DNA of 40,861 bases from an uncultured Pseudomonadota bacterium (GCA_903828595.1 CAIKMS010000004.1:1-40861), one strand, 5' to 3'. Counted from the first letter of the stretch, positions 16,529 to 27,967 are shown. Translations and numbers: made by a program. Notes: generated from the letters alone by a model not told the origin.

Positions 16529-18307
16529 ATGCGCTCCCATTACTGCGGTCAGGTCGATGAAACACTAACGGGTCAGACGGTGACGGTTGCCGGGTGGGTA
16601 CACCGAAGGCGCGATCACGGCGGTGTGGTTTTTGTGGATCTGCGCGATCGTGATGGTTTGCTGCAAATCGTGTTTGACCCGGATCGCGCCGATATCTTCG
16701 CGGAAGTTGAACGCGTGCGTTCCGAGTACGTGCTGTCTGTCACCGGCACCGTACGGACCCGACCGGCCGGCACCGCCAATGCCAATTTAAAGTCCGGCCA
16801 GATTGAGTTGCTCGCCGACAGTTTGACGGTGCTTAACCGCTCTGAACCCTTGCCCTTCCAGCTCGATGAGGAAGTGCGCGAGGATCTGCGCCTGAAGTAC
16901 CGCTACCTGGATTTGCGGCGTGACGTGATGCAGGCGCGCTTGTTACTTAGGCACCGGCTAACCCGTGCCATTCGCGGCTTCTTGGATGAGGCGCGGTTTG
17001 TTGATATCGAAACGCCGATGTTGACCAAAGCGACACCGGAAGGTGCGCGCGATTATCTGGTTCCTTCGCGTACTCATGCCGGCGCGTTTTTCGCCTTGCC
17101 CCAATCACCGCAGATCTTTAAGCAGTTGTTAATGGTCTCTGGTTTTGATCGCTACTATCAGATTGTTCGCTGTTTCCGTGATGAGGACCTGCGCGCTGAT
17201 CGTCAGCCGGATTTCACACAGGTCGATATTGAGACTTCCTTTATGACCCAGGACCAGATCATGGGCCTGATGGAAGAGCTGATTCGCCAGGTCTTTGACC
17301 AAGTGCTGAATGTAAAGTTGCCCAATCCGTTCGTGCGTATGACCTATGCCGAGGCTATGCGTCGTTATGCCTCGGATAAGCCGGATCTGCGTATTAGCCT
17401 GGAGCTGGTCGATGTGGCTGATCTGGTGGCCGGCTGTGATTTCAAGGTGTTCGCTGGACCGGCGTCATCCGAGGACGGGCGTGTGGCGGCACTTTGCCTG
17501 CCGGGTGGAGCAGACTTAAGCCGCGGTCAGATAGACGAGTACACGGCTTTTGTCGCGCGCTATAAGGCCAAAGGTCTGGCCTATGTGAAGGTGACCGATC
17601 CGACCCTGGGTCGCGAGGGGCTTAGCAGTCCTATCCTGAAGTTCCTCTCGGATGCCGCCATCGCTGGCATCTTAGAGCGCACGCACGCCAAAGCCGGCGA
17701 TTTGATTTTCTTTGGTGCGGATCGCGCCAAAGTCGTCAACGACAGCATGGGGGCGTTGCGCCTGAAGCTGGGTCAGGACCGTGGCTTGGTGGAAGCTGGC
17801 TGGAGACCGATGTGGGTGGTCGACTTCCCCATGTTTGAGTATGACGAGGATTCCAAGCGCTGGAGTGCTATGCATCACCCGTTCACCTCACCGGTTAACG
17901 ACGATCCTGCCGCTCTGCAAGCCAATCCCGGTGGGGCCATTGCCAATGCCTATGACATGGTGCTTAACGGCTCAGAGATCGGTGGTGGCTCGGTACGAAT
18001 CTTCCGTGAGGAGATGCAGTCAACCGTATTTAGTCTGTTGGGTATCTCGGCTGAAGAGGCACAGACTAAGTTTGGGTTTCTGTTAGAGGCGCTACGTTTC
18101 GGTGCGCCACCGCACGGTGGTATCGCCTTTGGTTTAGATCGATTGGCGATGCTGATGTCGCATGCCGATAGCATCCGCGAAGTGATCGCCTTCCCGAAGA
18201 CGCAGACTGCGTTCTGCCCCCTGACCGAGGCGCCTACCGCCGTGAGTGAACAGCAGCTGAAAGATCTGCACATCCGCCTGCGACTGCCGCCGGCGGTGGC
18301 CACCTAA
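16529..18307 (+). CDS. aspS: Aspartyl-tRNA synthetase
   Basis: 592 residues, a bacterial-type class IIb synthetase. It has an N-terminal OB-fold anticodon-binding domain ([22 protein letters not shown]), motif 2 region ([23 protein letters not shown]), the GAD insertion at about 290-420, and motif 3 (FGLDRLAML). It charges tRNA-Asp. Whether it is discriminating or also charges tRNA-Asn cannot be settled here. Length and domain order are normal. It follows the zinc ribbon gene and precedes an esterase on the same strand. Confidence 0.96.
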   Translation: MRSHYCGQVDETLTGQTVTVAGWVHRRRDHGGVVFVDLRDRDGLLQIVFDPDRADIFAEVERVRSEYVLSVTGTVRTRPAGTANANLKSGQIELLADSLTVLNRSEPLPFQLDEEVREDLRLKYRYLDLRRDVMQARLLLRHRLTRAIRGFLDEARFVDIETPMLTKATPEGARDYLVPSRTHAGAFFALPQSPQIFKQLLMVSGFDRYYQIVRCFRDEDLRADRQPDFTQVDIETSFMTQDQIMGLMEELIRQVFDQVLNVKLPNPFVRMTYAEAMRRYASDKPDLRISLELVDVADLVAGCDFKVFAGPASSEDGRVAALCLPGGADLSRGQIDEYTAFVARYKAKGLAYVKVTDPTLGREGLSSPILKFLSDAAIAGILERTHAKAGDLIFFGADRAKVVNDSMGALRLKLGQDRGLVEAGWRPMWVVDFPMFEYDEDSKRWSAMHHPFTSPVNDDPAALQANPGGAIANAYDMVLNGSEIGGGSVRIFREEMQSTVFSLLGISAEEAQTKFGFLLEALRFGAPPHGGIAFGLDRLAMLMSHADSIREVIAFPKTQTAFCPLTEAPTAVSEQQLKDLHIRLRLPPAVAT

Positions 18308-18362
18308 AGCCGCATGTCGTACGCCGGCGTCATTGACCTTGTCCTGACGCCTGGACTGTCGC

Positions 18363-19013
18363 GTGAGTGAGTTGCCTGGCGTTGTCGTGTCCGTACACGG
18401 CTTATGGATGACCGGGCTGGAGTCGCTGATTTTGCGTCAGCGACTGGCCCGTGCTGGATTTCCGGTCGAACAGTTTCATTATCACTCCACCGCCGGTGAG
18501 CCCTCCGCGGGTCAGGTCGTTGAACGGTTGCATGCAACCGTACTGGCGCTGGCGGCCACACATAGCGTTTCTATGCTCGGGCACAGCTTGGGCGGATTGC
18601 TCATTTTGCGTCTGCTGGATCAATATCCTGATCTGCCGATTCGTCGAACTTTGCTTTTGGGTAGCCCAGTTAACGGCAGTCAGGCAGCGCGTAGCTTTCA
18701 GAACCTGCCGGGTGCGAGTTGGTTTTTCGGCGGCATTGCCGAAGATGAACTGATGTACACCGGTCAGCGCCGCTGGCGCGGGCCGGGCGAGGTTGGCGTG
18801 ATCGCCGGTACGAACAGTGTGGGTTTATCGCGCCTGATCAGTACGCTTGCTCTACCCAATGATGGAACGGTAGCCCTGCAGGAAACTGCATTGATGGATG
18901 CGACAGCGACCTGTGTGCTGCCGGTCTCGCATCTGGGCATGTTGATGTCCAGTGAGGTTGCCGATGCGGCGGTGAGTTTTTTAAGCCAGGGGCGATTTGT
19001 CAAAGCGGCCTAA
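18363..19013 (+). CDS. Alpha/beta-hydrolase fold esterase/lipase-like protein
   Basis: 216 residues. The nucleophile elbow GHSLGG carries the catalytic Ser at about residue 76. The likely acid is Asp in LPNDGTV and the likely base is His in [14 protein letters not shown] near the N-terminus supplies the oxyanion-hole HG. There is no signal peptide, so it is predicted cytoplasmic. It resembles small PGAP1/lipase-like hydrolases; the substrate is unknown. The start is GTG at 18363 without a strong ribosome-binding site. Its stop overlaps the convergent mutS stop by 4 bp. Confidence 0.75.
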   Translation: MSELPGVVVSVHGLWMTGLESLILRQRLARAGFPVEQFHYHSTAGEPSAGQVVERLHATVLALAATHSVSMLGHSLGGLLILRLLDQYPDLPIRRTLLLGSPVNGSQAARSFQNLPGASWFFGGIAEDELMYTGQRRWRGPGEVGVIAGTNSVGLSRLISTLALPNDGTVALQETALMDATATCVLPVSHLGMLMSSEVADAAVSFLSQGRFVKAA

Positions 19014-21562
19014 TCGCCCAGCAGGTTCTTCAATCGATACAAAGCTTCATGCGCTTCGCGCGGGGACAAGCCGTCCGGGTCTAGGTCTCGCAGTGCTTGG
19101 GTAAGAATATCAACCGTGGGTTCTTTAGACGGTGCGCCTAAGCTTAATTCGGCTTGCGGATGGTCTAGTCGTTCGTTGACGCTGCGTTGCTCGAGTACAT
19201 ACAGGTAGTCTCGCGCACTACGGATCACATCAGAAGGCACACCAGCCAGACGCGCGACCTGTAGGCCATAACTTTGACTGGCGGGGCCGGGTCGTACGGC
19301 ATGCAGAAAGATCAGATCATCAGCGTGCTCGGTGGCATCTAAATGCACGTTCACAACGCCAGGAATCTCCTCAGCTAAGCTCGTAAGTTCAAAGTAGTGG
19401 GTGGCAAACAAGGTAAAGGCACGCACGCTGCGTGCCATCTGTCGGGCTACCGCCCATGCTAAAGACAACCCATCAAAAGTGCTGGTGCCGCGGCCGATCT
19501 CATCCATCAGCACCAGGCTTTGTGAGGTGGCCGTATTTAAGATCAGGGCTGTTTCGCTCATCTCCACCATAAAAGTGGAGCGACCACCAGCCAGATCATC
19601 GCCGGCCCCAATGCGGGTATGGATACGATCTATAGGGCCGATGATGGCGTGCTGGGCGGGCACGAACGAGCCGACACGTGCCAAAATCACAATCAGTGCG
19701 GTCTGGCGCATGTAGGTGGATTTACCACCCATGTTAGGACCGGTGATTACCAGCATGCGGTTGTGTTCATCCAGATCCACGTCATTGGGCACAAACGGGT
19801 TGTTAAGCATGTTCTCAACCACCGGATGGCGACCGCCGGTAATTTTGAGAGTCGGGCTGTCCACCAGCTCAGGTGCAGTCAGCTTTAGTTCGAACGCACG
19901 CTCGGCCAGGTTGGATAAAACATCCACAGTGGCAATGGCGCGAGCCGTGTTTTGCAGCGCTAACAAATGTTCCTTAAGTTCGCCAAGCAGCGTTTCATAA
20001 AGCAGTTTTTCGCGCGCTAAGCTGCGGTCGCGTGCACCGAGTACCCGATCTTCAAAACTTTTAAGTTCAGGAGTGAGAAAGCGCTCCGCACTCTTCACCG
20101 TTTGCCGTCGGATGTAATTGGCCGGGGCCTGTTCGGCTTGGGAGCGACTCAGTTCGATGTAGAAGCCGGAGACTCGGTTATAGGCAATTTTCAGGGAGGA
20201 TAATCCGGTGCGCTCACGCTCGGTACGTTCCATCTCCAGCATAAACTGCTCGGTGTTGGATCCTAAGTTGCGCAGTTCGTCGAGTTCGGCATCAAAGCCC
20301 TCACGAAATACGCCACCGTCGCGCACTTGCAGGGGTGGTGCGTCATTCAAAGCCTTCTGTAAATGCGCCGCCAGTGCTTGGTGATCTCCCAGCGCGTCAC
20401 GCGCCTGATTCAGTAAGGGCGAGTGCAAAGCCCCTAGCGCTTGGCTTATGCCAGGTTGTGCTAGCAGCGCATTTTTAAGTTGCACAAGATCGCGTGGTCT
20501 GGCGCTAGACAGTGCAATACGCGAAAGAATGCGTTCCATGTCCGGAATAAGCTTTAAAGCTTCGCGCAGCGGACGGAAACCTGACACTAGTGTCGCTACC
20601 GCCGATTGCCGTGCGCGAACGGTGGCATCATCGGTTAGCGGTCGGGCAAACCAGCGACGCAGTTCTCTGGCACCCATGGCCGTCTGAGTTCGGTCAAACA
20701 GATGAATCAGCGTGCCTTCAGCGCGCTGATGATTCAGGCTTTGATCAATCTCTAGGTTGCGCCGAGTGGCCGCATCCATCATCACGGCGTCTTCGCGACG
20801 CTCCAGATGAATGGAGGTGAGATGGGGCAGGGCGCTGAGCTGGGTTTCTTGCAGATACTGCAGCAGTGCGCCAGCGGCACTTAAGGCTAGGGGATGCGTC
20901 GCATCTTCTAAGCCGTAGCCACTTAAGTCGGCTACTTTAAATTGCCGTAGTAACAGCCGCTTACCGGTCTGGGCATCAAAATGCCAGGGTGCACGGATGG
21001 TGGCGGCGACCCGCAGTGCGGTGGGATTGCCTTCGGCGATGAGCAGTTCACGCGGCATGAGTCGCTCTAGCTCGGCGCTTAACGCCACCCCGTCATTGAG
21101 TTGGGTGACCGAAAACCGTCCGCTCGCCAGATCCAGCCAGGCTAGCCCGTGTTTGTCGCCGAAGGAGGCTAAGGCCGCTAACAAGTTATCGCGATGCGCC
21201 TCTAAAAGGCTATCTTCGGTGAGGGTACCTGGGGTGACGATACGTACGACTTGTCGCTCGACCGGACCTTTGGTCTTGCCCACTTCCCCGACCTGTTCGC
21301 AGATCGCCACGGACTCACCCAGGCGCACGAGCTTTGCCAGGTAGTTATCCAGCGTACTGACCGGTACGCCAGCCATGACCACGGATTCACCGGCGGACTG
21401 TCCGCGGGTCGTCAAGGTAATGTCGAGTAAGCGAGCCGCGCGGCGGGCGTCCTCAAAAAACAGCTCGTAAAAATCGCCCATCCGATAAAAGACCAAGATA
21501 TTCGGATGCTCGGCTTTGATGCGCAGGTACTGCTGCATCATCGGAGTGTGCGCGGCGGTCAC
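19010..21562 (-). CDS. mutS: DNA mismatch repair protein MutS
   Basis: 850 residues. The mismatch-recognition domain has the Phe-x-Glu motif in [15 protein letters not shown] (residues about 25-39). The connector, core and clamp domains follow, and the ATPase has Walker [10 protein letters not shown], the [12 protein letters not shown]alker B region and THYFELTSL. MutS finds mismatches and small loops and recruits MutL. The C-terminus keeps a short helix-rich tetramerisation-type end. Normal length. It converges with the esterase gene and diverges from the Gcr-family gene across 92 bp. Confidence 0.97.
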   Translation of the reverse strand: MTAAHTPMMQQYLRIKAEHPNILVFYRMGDFYELFFEDARRAARLLDITLTTRGQSAGESVVMAGVPVSTLDNYLAKLVRLGESVAICEQVGEVGKTKGPVERQVVRIVTPGTLTEDSLLEAHRDNLLAALASFGDKHGLAWLDLASGRFSVTQLNDGVALSAELERLMPRELLIAEGNPTALRVAATIRAPWHFDAQTGKRLLLRQFKVADLSGYGLEDATHPLALSAAGALLQYLQETQLSALPHLTSIHLERREDAVMMDAATRRNLEIDQSLNHQRAEGTLIHLFDRTQTAMGARELRRWFARPLTDDATVRARQSAVATLVSGFRPLREALKLIPDMERILSRIALSSARPRDLVQLKNALLAQPGISQALGALHSPLLNQARDALGDHQALAAHLQKALNDAPPLQVRDGGVFREGFDAELDELRNLGSNTEQFMLEMERTERERTGLSSLKIAYNRVSGFYIELSRSQAEQAPANYIRRQTVKSAERFLTPELKSFEDRVLGARDRSLAREKLLYETLLGELKEHLLALQNTARAIATVDVLSNLAERAFELKLTAPELVDSPTLKITGGRHPVVENMLNNPFVPNDVDLDEHNRMLVITGPNMGGKSTYMRQTALIVILARVGSFVPAQHAIIGPIDRIHTRIGAGDDLAGGRSTFMVEMSETALILNTATSQSLVLMDEIGRGTSTFDGLSLAWAVARQMARSVRAFTLFATHYFELTSLAEEIPGVVNVHLDATEHADDLIFLHAVRPGPASQSYGLQVARLAGVPSDVIRSARDYLYVLEQRSVNERLDHPQAELSLGAPSKEPTVDILTQALRDLDPDGLSPREAHEALYRLKNLLGD

Positions 21563-21654
21563 AGATGAATTACCTTACAAAGCGAGATTGCTGAATAAAA
21601 CCATTGGCTTGCATGTAATTATGAAGCCGACTGGCCTAGCCTCTGGCACACTAC

Positions 21655-23697
21655 GTGCCGGACTTTTATGTTGATAGTATCCATTTTCGTAGGCCCGCCG
21701 TGAATTCTTCTTCTAACTCAGCCCACAATCCCTTCGTGGATTTATTGATGGAATTGGTACCGGTGGCGCCGGTCGATCCTGTCGATTGGTTGAGTCGATG
21801 GGTGGACGCACTTCGCCCTTTGGACAGGGCTGATACAGCCGCGGTAGTTGCGCGCGCTGAACAGTTAGTGGAGACCCTGGAGTCGCATCCAGCCGCGGCT
21901 TTGGCCTTCGCGGATTTGCTCAGTCAGTTGCTATGCCTACGGATGCACCGCCTAGCCTATGCGCACACCAGTTCCATTGGAAACCATGGTTTTTTAGGGG
22001 CTATCGCTAAGCGATTAGCGGGGCACCTACTGCCTCGCAATGTCAGCGACCGGTTTTTGTCGGACCTGCTGGAGCAGGTTTTTGATCATCCTACAGATCA
22101 CGAGTGGCTGGCGCAGATTCCGCTGCCGCTGTGGGAGCGCCTTTTGCTCAGCTTGAACATTGACGGACCGCGCTTTGTGGCGCTGCGTCAACACTGTCGC
22201 TCGGAGATTTATCAGGCCCTGCGGTTGTTATCAACGCGCGCCGCGGCACTGGGAACGGATCCGGTTTTAATTCGCTACCTGCCAGATCTAGCCGTCCACG
22301 AGTCACCGTTTCTGGCGCAGTCAGACGAAGTCATGCGGCTAAATCCCGATACGCTGCACCCTGACAATCCGCCACTGGCGGCACGTCGACACTTCGAAGT
22401 GCTGCTGCTTCAGTGCGACCAATGCGTCACTCGCATACGCAAGCTTTCTAGGCAGGCGGGTGTGGATGTGGGCTTGGTGTTTCAGCTAGCACGCGTCGAT
22501 GAATGCCTGGGCCGCCTGCGCGTGCTTATTGCCCTGTTGATTGCGTCGCCCTTCGATAAGGGCGACGAGCATCCGCGATTGATTCACTTTGCTCAGCAAC
22601 TGGTGCGTCAGGAGAATCGCCGCAACAGTGTCAGTGATCTGGTGAAGAGCACCTTTGACTTGGTAGCGCGCCGTATTACTGAGCACGCCAGTCGTTCGGG
22701 TGAGCACTATATTACCGAGACCCGTAGCGGACTGCTGGCCATGTATCGAGCCGCCGCGGGCGCGGGTTTTATCATCGCCTTTATGGCCTTGATCAAGCTG
22801 TTTCTGGTGAAACTGGCTCTGCCGCCGTTATGGGAGGCTGTGGCCTTTAGTCTTAACTACGGGCTGGGTTTTGTACTGATTCATGCGCTGCATTTGACGA
22901 TTGCCACTAAACAACCGGCGATGACCGCGGCGACGCTGGCGGCAAGCATTGGCGGTTATGCCAATCGTGCCGAACGCATCAACGCCTTGGTCGACGTTGC
23001 TGCTAAGGTCGTTCGAACGCAATGGGTGTCGATCGCGGGTAACGTCTCGGTAGGTTTCATGACGGCCTGCTCACTGACTCTGGTAGCCGGGCGTTTTTGG
23101 GGTTTGCATCCAATGACGACGTCTAAGGCATCGCACCTGATTGAAGATCTCAACCCGATCTTCAGTCCGGCGTTGATTTACGCAGCTATCGCTGGAGTTT
23201 TTCTTTATTTAAGCGGGCTGGTCTCTGGCTACTACGATAATCTCTCGCTGTATCGCCGGGTGCCCGAACGGGTGAATCGTTCGCGCTGGCTACGGCGGAT
23301 GTTGGGCGCTGAGCGACTCAATCAATTCAGTCAGTACGTAGAGCATCACCTGGGTGCGTTGGTGGGTCATTTTTTATTTGGTTGCATGCTCGGCTCAACG
23401 CCGTTAGTCGGCAAATTGATTGGTTTGCCACTGGATATTCGTCATGTGGCTTTTGCCTCAGCCAACTTAGGCTACGGGTTGGCAACGCTGAACTTTGATG
23501 TGAGTGGGCGGGTGTTGTTGGAGTCGATTCTGGGCGTGTTCTTAATCGGCCTGGTTAACTTGTATGTCAGCTTCAGGCTGGCATTGGGCACGGCGTTACG
23601 CTCTCGAGGTATAGGGCCTGATCAAACCGATGGTTTAACGGGCGCTACGCTACGGCGCTTTTGGAGTCGGCCGCTGGACTTCTTCTGGCCTAGATGA
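21655..23697 (+). CDS. Gcr-family membrane protein (annotated in databases as 'site-specific recombinase')
   Basis: About 680 residues, recognised as the SpecificRecomb/Gcr type (Neisseria gonococcus Gcr). The N-terminal half is helical and soluble-looking. From about residue 365 there are several hydrophobic segments, including AGFIIAFMALIKLFLVKLAL, a segment with ALIYAAIAGVFLYLSGLVSGYY, and a final one near 635-655. I see none of the tyrosine or serine recombinase catalytic motifs, so the recombinase name is doubtful and an integral inner-membrane role is more consistent with the sequence. The start is GTG 21655, or GTG 21700 with TAGG upstream. It is divergent from mutS. Confidence 0.72.
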   Translation: MPDFYVDSIHFRRPAVNSSSNSAHNPFVDLLMELVPVAPVDPVDWLSRWVDALRPLDRADTAAVVARAEQLVETLESHPAAALAFADLLSQLLCLRMHRLAYAHTSSIGNHGFLGAIAKRLAGHLLPRNVSDRFLSDLLEQVFDHPTDHEWLAQIPLPLWERLLLSLNIDGPRFVALRQHCRSEIYQALRLLSTRAAALGTDPVLIRYLPDLAVHESPFLAQSDEVMRLNPDTLHPDNPPLAARRHFEVLLLQCDQCVTRIRKLSRQAGVDVGLVFQLARVDECLGRLRVLIALLIASPFDKGDEHPRLIHFAQQLVRQENRRNSVSDLVKSTFDLVARRITEHASRSGEHYITETRSGLLAMYRAAAGAGFIIAFMALIKLFLVKLALPPLWEAVAFSLNYGLGFVLIHALHLTIATKQPAMTAATLAASIGGYANRAERINALVDVAAKVVRTQWVSIAGNVSVGFMTACSLTLVAGRFWGLHPMTTSKASHLIEDLNPIFSPALIYAAIAGVFLYLSGLVSGYYDNLSLYRRVPERVNRSRWLRRMLGAERLNQFSQYVEHHLGALVGHFLFGCMLGSTPLVGKLIGLPLDIRHVAFASANLGYGLATLNFDVSGRVLLESILGVFLIGLVNLYVSFRLALGTALRSRGIGPDQTDGLTGATLRRFWSRPLDFFWPR

Positions 23698-23707
23698 CCG
23701 GGGTTTC

Positions 23708-23744
23708 CCGGACCACCGATACCTTAAGAGTCTCGGTGGTCCGG
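23708..23744. terminator. Bidirectional stem-loop between convergent genes
   Basis: CCGGACCACCGA (23708-23719) and TCGGTGGTCCGG (23733-23744) form a perfect 12-bp stem with a 13-nt loop, centred between the Gcr-family stop (23697) and the RND stop (23754). No long T-runs follow on either strand. A smaller hairpin, CCGGG-gttt-CCCGG at 23698-23711, overlaps the left arm and would compete with it. Confidence 0.6.
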
Positions 23745-23753
23745 CGCTAAGAC

Positions 23754-26700
23754 TTAAACTTCTGCAGCCGATTCGCTGCGCAATAAAACGCCCAGTAGAG
23801 CGGGAAGTGCGATAAGTACCAACGGCACCGCAAGAATCAGCCCGGCCACGATAGCGATAGCCAGGGGCTGTAGCATTTCAGAGCCTTGGCCTAGTCCCAA
23901 CGCAATAGGCATCAAGGTCAGAAGGGCCGCCAGTGCCGACATGATGATCGGGCGCAGGCGCTCGCGACGCGCGCGGTCGATAGCGTCTGTGAGCGAGTGA
24001 TGGCGTAACTCGGTAATAAATTCAGAGACGAAAAAGATCGCAATTTCCGTCACGATCCCAACGACCATAGTCAGTCCCATCATGGCGGAGATGTTAAGCG
24101 TAACGCCGGAGGCCCACAGGCCAACAAACACCGCAGGAACCGCCAGCAGGGGCATCAACAATATCGACATAGCAATACGAACGCGCTCATAGAGAAACAG
24201 CAGCAACCCAAAAACCAGCGCAATAGCGGCCGCAAAAACGCCCAGCAGTCCTTTGAAGGCAATCTGCTGTTGCTCATACAGGCCGCCCAGTTGGTAATAA
24301 ACGCCGGCCGGAAGTACACCCGGCTTGTCTAGGGCGGCGCGAACGGCGGCAATGGCCTGGCCCAGATCCCTTCCGGTGGTTCGACCGGTCACAGCGACCA
24401 AGCGCTTGAGGTTATCGCGAGTGACTTCAGGCTGGCCGCGAACCTCAGTCAGATTAGCCACTCGCGCCAGCGAAAATACATGGCCATCCGGTGAGGCGAT
24501 TTTTAGACGATTAACCTGTGAAATGTGCTGGCGATCTTCAGGGGCAACCCACACACGTACTCCGACGGTCTTTGGTCCGCGCGGCAACTGCGCGGCCACG
24601 GCACCGTTGGCTAATCCACCGACTTGTTGCAGAACGCCAACCGGGTTCATACCCTCGAGTGCCGCCCTGACCGGGTCAACGTTAATTAACAAAGCGTCGC
24701 CGGCTGGATTCAGACCGTTCTTAACATCAACCACACCGGGCAGGCGGGAGATGGCGGCGGCGGTTGTGATCGCTGCCTGCTCTAACTCGGCAGGATTGTC
24801 ACTAAACAGCTTTACCTCGATGGGTTGTGGAACCGCCACGAGGTCACCGATCAAGTCTTCCATCAACTGAGCAAACTCGACATCCAGGCCCGGTACTTTG
24901 TCGGCAATGTCGTGTCTGAGTGAATTGATGACATCGTCAACCGGAGCGCGGCCTGTGGATTTCAGGCGTACAAAGTAGTCGCCCTCATTAGCCTCGGTAA
25001 GCCCAGCGCCAAGCTGCAGGCCGGTACGACGTGAGTAGGTATCCACATTGGGATTGGCGCGGATAATTTCTTCAACACGACGTAGTAATCGGTCGGTTTC
25101 ATCCAGCGACGTACCCGGGGCACTGCGGTAGTCAAGAACGAAACCGCCCTCGTCCATCGAGGGCATAAATCCTGTGCCCGCCCGCCAGTAGGCGACATAG
25201 CCTATTCCCAGTAAAGGCAGCACGCAGGCGATAAGCAGTAAGGGCTGCACCATCAGTCGATGGCTGGCGCGTGCAAAGACACGCTCAATCAGACCCAGCG
25301 ATCGGATCAGCCCGCCGGGTGTTGGTTTGTCATTGAGCAGGCTGCTCGCAAGCAACGGCACCACGAGCCAGGCGAGCAAAAAAGAAATGATCAAAGCGCC
25401 AGCAATGGTGATCGACAGCGACTTAAAAAAAGCACCGGTCACACCGCTGAGAAATGCCAGCGGAAAAAAGATAACAATGGTCGCTAATGAAGAGCCAGCC
25501 AGCGGCGCGGTAAACTCGGCAGCAGCGCGACTTACGCGATCGCCAATCGCACCTTGAGTTTCATGCAGCCGGCGCGCGATGTGTTCGGCCATCACGATGA
25601 CGTCATCAATGATCAAACCCACGGCCGCCGCCATTCCACCCAGCGTCATCAAGTTAAAGGTCAGGCCAAGTACCCGAAGCACGAGCACCGTGGTTGCCAG
25701 CGCCGCAGGAACGACCAGCAGGGCAATTAAGATCAGACGACTGTTACGTAAAAACAGATAAAGAATGGCCGCCGCCAGTAACACACCGATAATCAGGGCA
25801 TCACGAACGCTGCCGGCAGAAGCCACAATCAGATCCGCTTGGTTGTACCATTCCGCAACGGTCACGCCCGCGGGCAGACGGCTCTTAAATTGAGTCAGTG
25901 CGGCGGCGACGTTTTGTGCGATGGCCGTGGTGTTCGCGTCACGTTGTTGGTAAACCTGCAGCAGTACAGCGTCTTTGCCGTCAGCAGTGACACGAATCCA
26001 TTGCGGAACGGCGCCCATGGTGACGTGAGCCACATCACGCACGCGCACGATGCCGGTAGCACTGGTTTTGATAACAATATTGGATAGCGCGGCAACATCC
26101 GCCGGATGGTTATCGGCCAAGATCAGGTAGAGCTTATAAAAGTCATCAGCACGACCCAGCGAGTCCAGCGAAGTCGAGCCACTAACCGCGGTGACTACAT
26201 CATCCAACGCAAGGCCGAGGGCTTGTAAGCGATGGGGATCCACGTCCACGTGGTATTCCTCCATCGTGCCACCCTGAACATCGACATGGGCTACTCCGGA
26301 TATTCCGGCCAGCAGCGGACGCAACTGATAGGCGGCAAGATCACGCAGGGCTGAGGAATCTAAACTGTCCGAGCGAAGGCTGTAGGCCACCACGGGAAAC
26401 ACCGTGGGATCCATCCGTCTAGTGGTGACGAGCACTCCGCTGGGCAGGCTCGGTAAGGCTTGGCTGAGCGCGGCGTTGATTGCCAGGGTCGCGCTGGCCA
26501 TGTCCGTGCCCCATTCAAAACTGATCGAGACGTCGGTAGCCCCTCGGCTAGTCCGCGAGCGTACGGCACGCACGCCCGGTACACGACGAACGGCTTCTTC
26601 GATCGGTTGGGTGATCAGTAAAACCATTTGCTCGGCATTGCGATCGCCGGCATCGAGGTTGACAACCACGCGAGGAAAATCCGTGATGGGGAACAGTGAC

Positions 26701-26801
26701 ACGGGGAGATCCGCCATGGAGGCAAGCCCTGCTACCGCCAGTAGCGCGGCTAAAAACAGGGTGGATCGGCGGTGAGTACGTAGCCACTGCATGGACATCA
26801 C
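23754..26801 (-). CDS. RND efflux transporter, inner-membrane permease subunit
   Basis: 1,015 residues of the AcrB/MexB-like superfamily with two repeats, each a large periplasmic loop between membrane segments 1 and 2 plus five further segments. The proton-relay pair Asp399-Asp400 lies in segment 4 (GLIIDDVIVMAEH). The N-terminus LPVSLFPITDFPRVVV is typical. It pumps substrates out together with the adapter and outer-membrane channel encoded upstream. The substrate is not evident. Start ATG overlaps the adapter stop by 4 bp (ATGA); it is the last gene of the operon. No local regulator gene is present. Confidence 0.9.
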   Translation of the reverse strand: MMSMQWLRTHRRSTLFLAALLAVAGLASMADLPVSLFPITDFPRVVVNLDAGDRNAEQMVLLITQPIEEAVRRVPGVRAVRSRTSRGATDVSISFEWGTDMASATLAINAALSQALPSLPSGVLVTTRRMDPTVFPVVAYSLRSDSLDSSALRDLAAYQLRPLLAGISGVAHVDVQGGTMEEYHVDVDPHRLQALGLALDDVVTAVSGSTSLDSLGRADDFYKLYLILADNHPADVAALSNIVIKTSATGIVRVRDVAHVTMGAVPQWIRVTADGKDAVLLQVYQQRDANTTAIAQNVAAALTQFKSRLPAGVTVAEWYNQADLIVASAGSVRDALIIGVLLAAAILYLFLRNSRLILIALLVVPAALATTVLVLRVLGLTFNLMTLGGMAAAVGLIIDDVIVMAEHIARRLHETQGAIGDRVSRAAAEFTAPLAGSSLATIVIFFPLAFLSGVTGAFFKSLSITIAGALIISFLLAWLVVPLLASSLLNDKPTPGGLIRSLGLIERVFARASHRLMVQPLLLIACVLPLLGIGYVAYWRAGTGFMPSMDEGGFVLDYRSAPGTSLDETDRLLRRVEEIIRANPNVDTYSRRTGLQLGAGLTEANEGDYFVRLKSTGRAPVDDVINSLRHDIADKVPGLDVEFAQLMEDLIGDLVAVPQPIEVKLFSDNPAELEQAAITTAAAISRLPGVVDVKNGLNPAGDALLINVDPVRAALEGMNPVGVLQQVGGLANGAVAAQLPRGPKTVGVRVWVAPEDRQHISQVNRLKIASPDGHVFSLARVANLTEVRGQPEVTRDNLKRLVAVTGRTTGRDLGQAIAAVRAALDKPGVLPAGVYYQLGGLYEQQQIAFKGLLGVFAAAIALVFGLLLFLYERVRIAMSILLMPLLAVPAVFVGLWASGVTLNISAMMGLTMVVGIVTEIAIFFVSEFITELRHHSLTDAIDRARRERLRPIIMSALAALLTLMPIALGLGQGSEMLQPLAIAIVAGLILAVPLVLIALPALLGVLLRSESAAEV

Positions 26802-27967
26802 GGCGCGCTACCCTCCAAAGCCACGCCATCCTCAACCTCATAAGCACCCGTGGTTACTACCGGGCGGCTAACCGCCAGATCACCGGTTACGGCAACCCGT
26901 GATCCCTGATCGACAATGACCGTAACCGCAACACGGTGAGCATGGCCGTCAACGGCCTCGAAAACAACCGTGCCTTTGTCATCGCGTACCAGCGCCGTTC
27001 GCGGCAGCGAGTAGGCGTTAAGTACGGTGGCTTCAATGCTGGCCCTGACAGCGGCACCGGCTAACACCGGTGCACTCGCCAGAGCATCTAAACTGGCGAC
27101 TACCGTGACCAGATGGGTGTCGGGATCAACAGCGGAGGCAACGCTGCGAACGCGACCCGTACGCTCAACGGCTGGAGACTGAACTGCCTGCACGTGCACC
27201 ACGGCGCCGGTGCGAATACGCGCGGCGTCAGCAGGTTCTACACCCAGCACGATCTGCACGTCACCCACCGGCATGAGCGTGACCAGAGTAGCGCCGGCGG
27301 CGGGGCGATCGCCGATCTGAGCGGTCAGTTGCGTGACGATTCCATCAATCGGTGAGCGCAGCACGTCACTACCCGGGCTTGCCCCTTGTTGGCGCGCCGC
27401 TTCCAGTGCAGCCTGAGCATCGCTGAGAGTTTTTTCAGCCGCATCGACTGCCGCGGCGGTTGCCAGACCATCAGCCAGCGCTCGGCGCAGGCGAACTACA
27501 TCACGCTGTGCAACGGCGGCGGCGGATTTGGCTTGGCTGTAGGCGAGGTGTGCTGCGGGATCGGCAGCCACTTTAAGCAACTCTTGTCCTTTACGGACTC
27601 GCTCGCCGGACACAACGGCCACTGCCTCGACAACTCCTTGGGTCGCCACCGCCACCGAGCGGGCGCTACGAGCATCAGCTCGTATGTAGCCAAAGGCCTC
27701 TACTGCATCGGTAACTTTGCGAAGGACGGGGGCGGTTAACACCACCGGATAAGCACTGGGGCCTGTCTCGGCGCCCGCCGGCTTCCCGTCAGCTGACTTG
27801 TCGTCGGCGGCTGTTTTCTCAGTGACTTTACCGCGCCCATCCGCAGGCTCGCCCGCCGCCTGAGCGCTCGCAGTCGCATCGGCGAAGATACTGGAACGAT
27901 GCGTGAGCCAGAACCCACCGACCAACACGAAGACCAAGGCGATCAATACGGTAATTAACGACTTCAC
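26798..27967 (-). CDS. RND efflux periplasmic adapter (membrane fusion protein)
   Basis: 389 residues. The N-terminal hydrophobic segment (about 5-24) is an uncleaved anchor or signal. A Lys/Ala/Asp-rich linker follows at about 35-70. Then come the lipoyl half-motif (TQGVVEAVAVVSGERVRKGQELLKV), a helical hairpin at about 140-195 and the second lipoyl half (SPIDGIVTQLTAQIGDRPAAG), then beta-barrel and membrane-proximal domains. It bridges pump and channel. It overlaps both neighbours by 4 bp, so all three genes are translationally coupled. The adapter family is clear; substrate class is not. Confidence 0.9.
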   Translation of the reverse strand: MKSLITVLIALVFVLVGGFWLTHRSSIFADATASAQAAGEPADGRGKVTEKTAADDKSADGKPAGAETGPSAYPVVLTAPVLRKVTDAVEAFGYIRADARSARSVAVATQGVVEAVAVVSGERVRKGQELLKVAADPAAHLAYSQAKSAAAVAQRDVVRLRRALADGLATAAAVDAAEKTLSDAQAALEAARQQGASPGSDVLRSPIDGIVTQLTAQIGDRPAAGATLVTLMPVGDVQIVLGVEPADAARIRTGAVVHVQAVQSPAVERTGRVRSVASAVDPDTHLVTVVASLDALASAPVLAGAAVRASIEATVLNAYSLPRTALVRDDKGTVVFEAVDGHAHRVAVTVIVDQGSRVAVTGDLAVSRPVVTTGAYEVEDGVALEGSAP

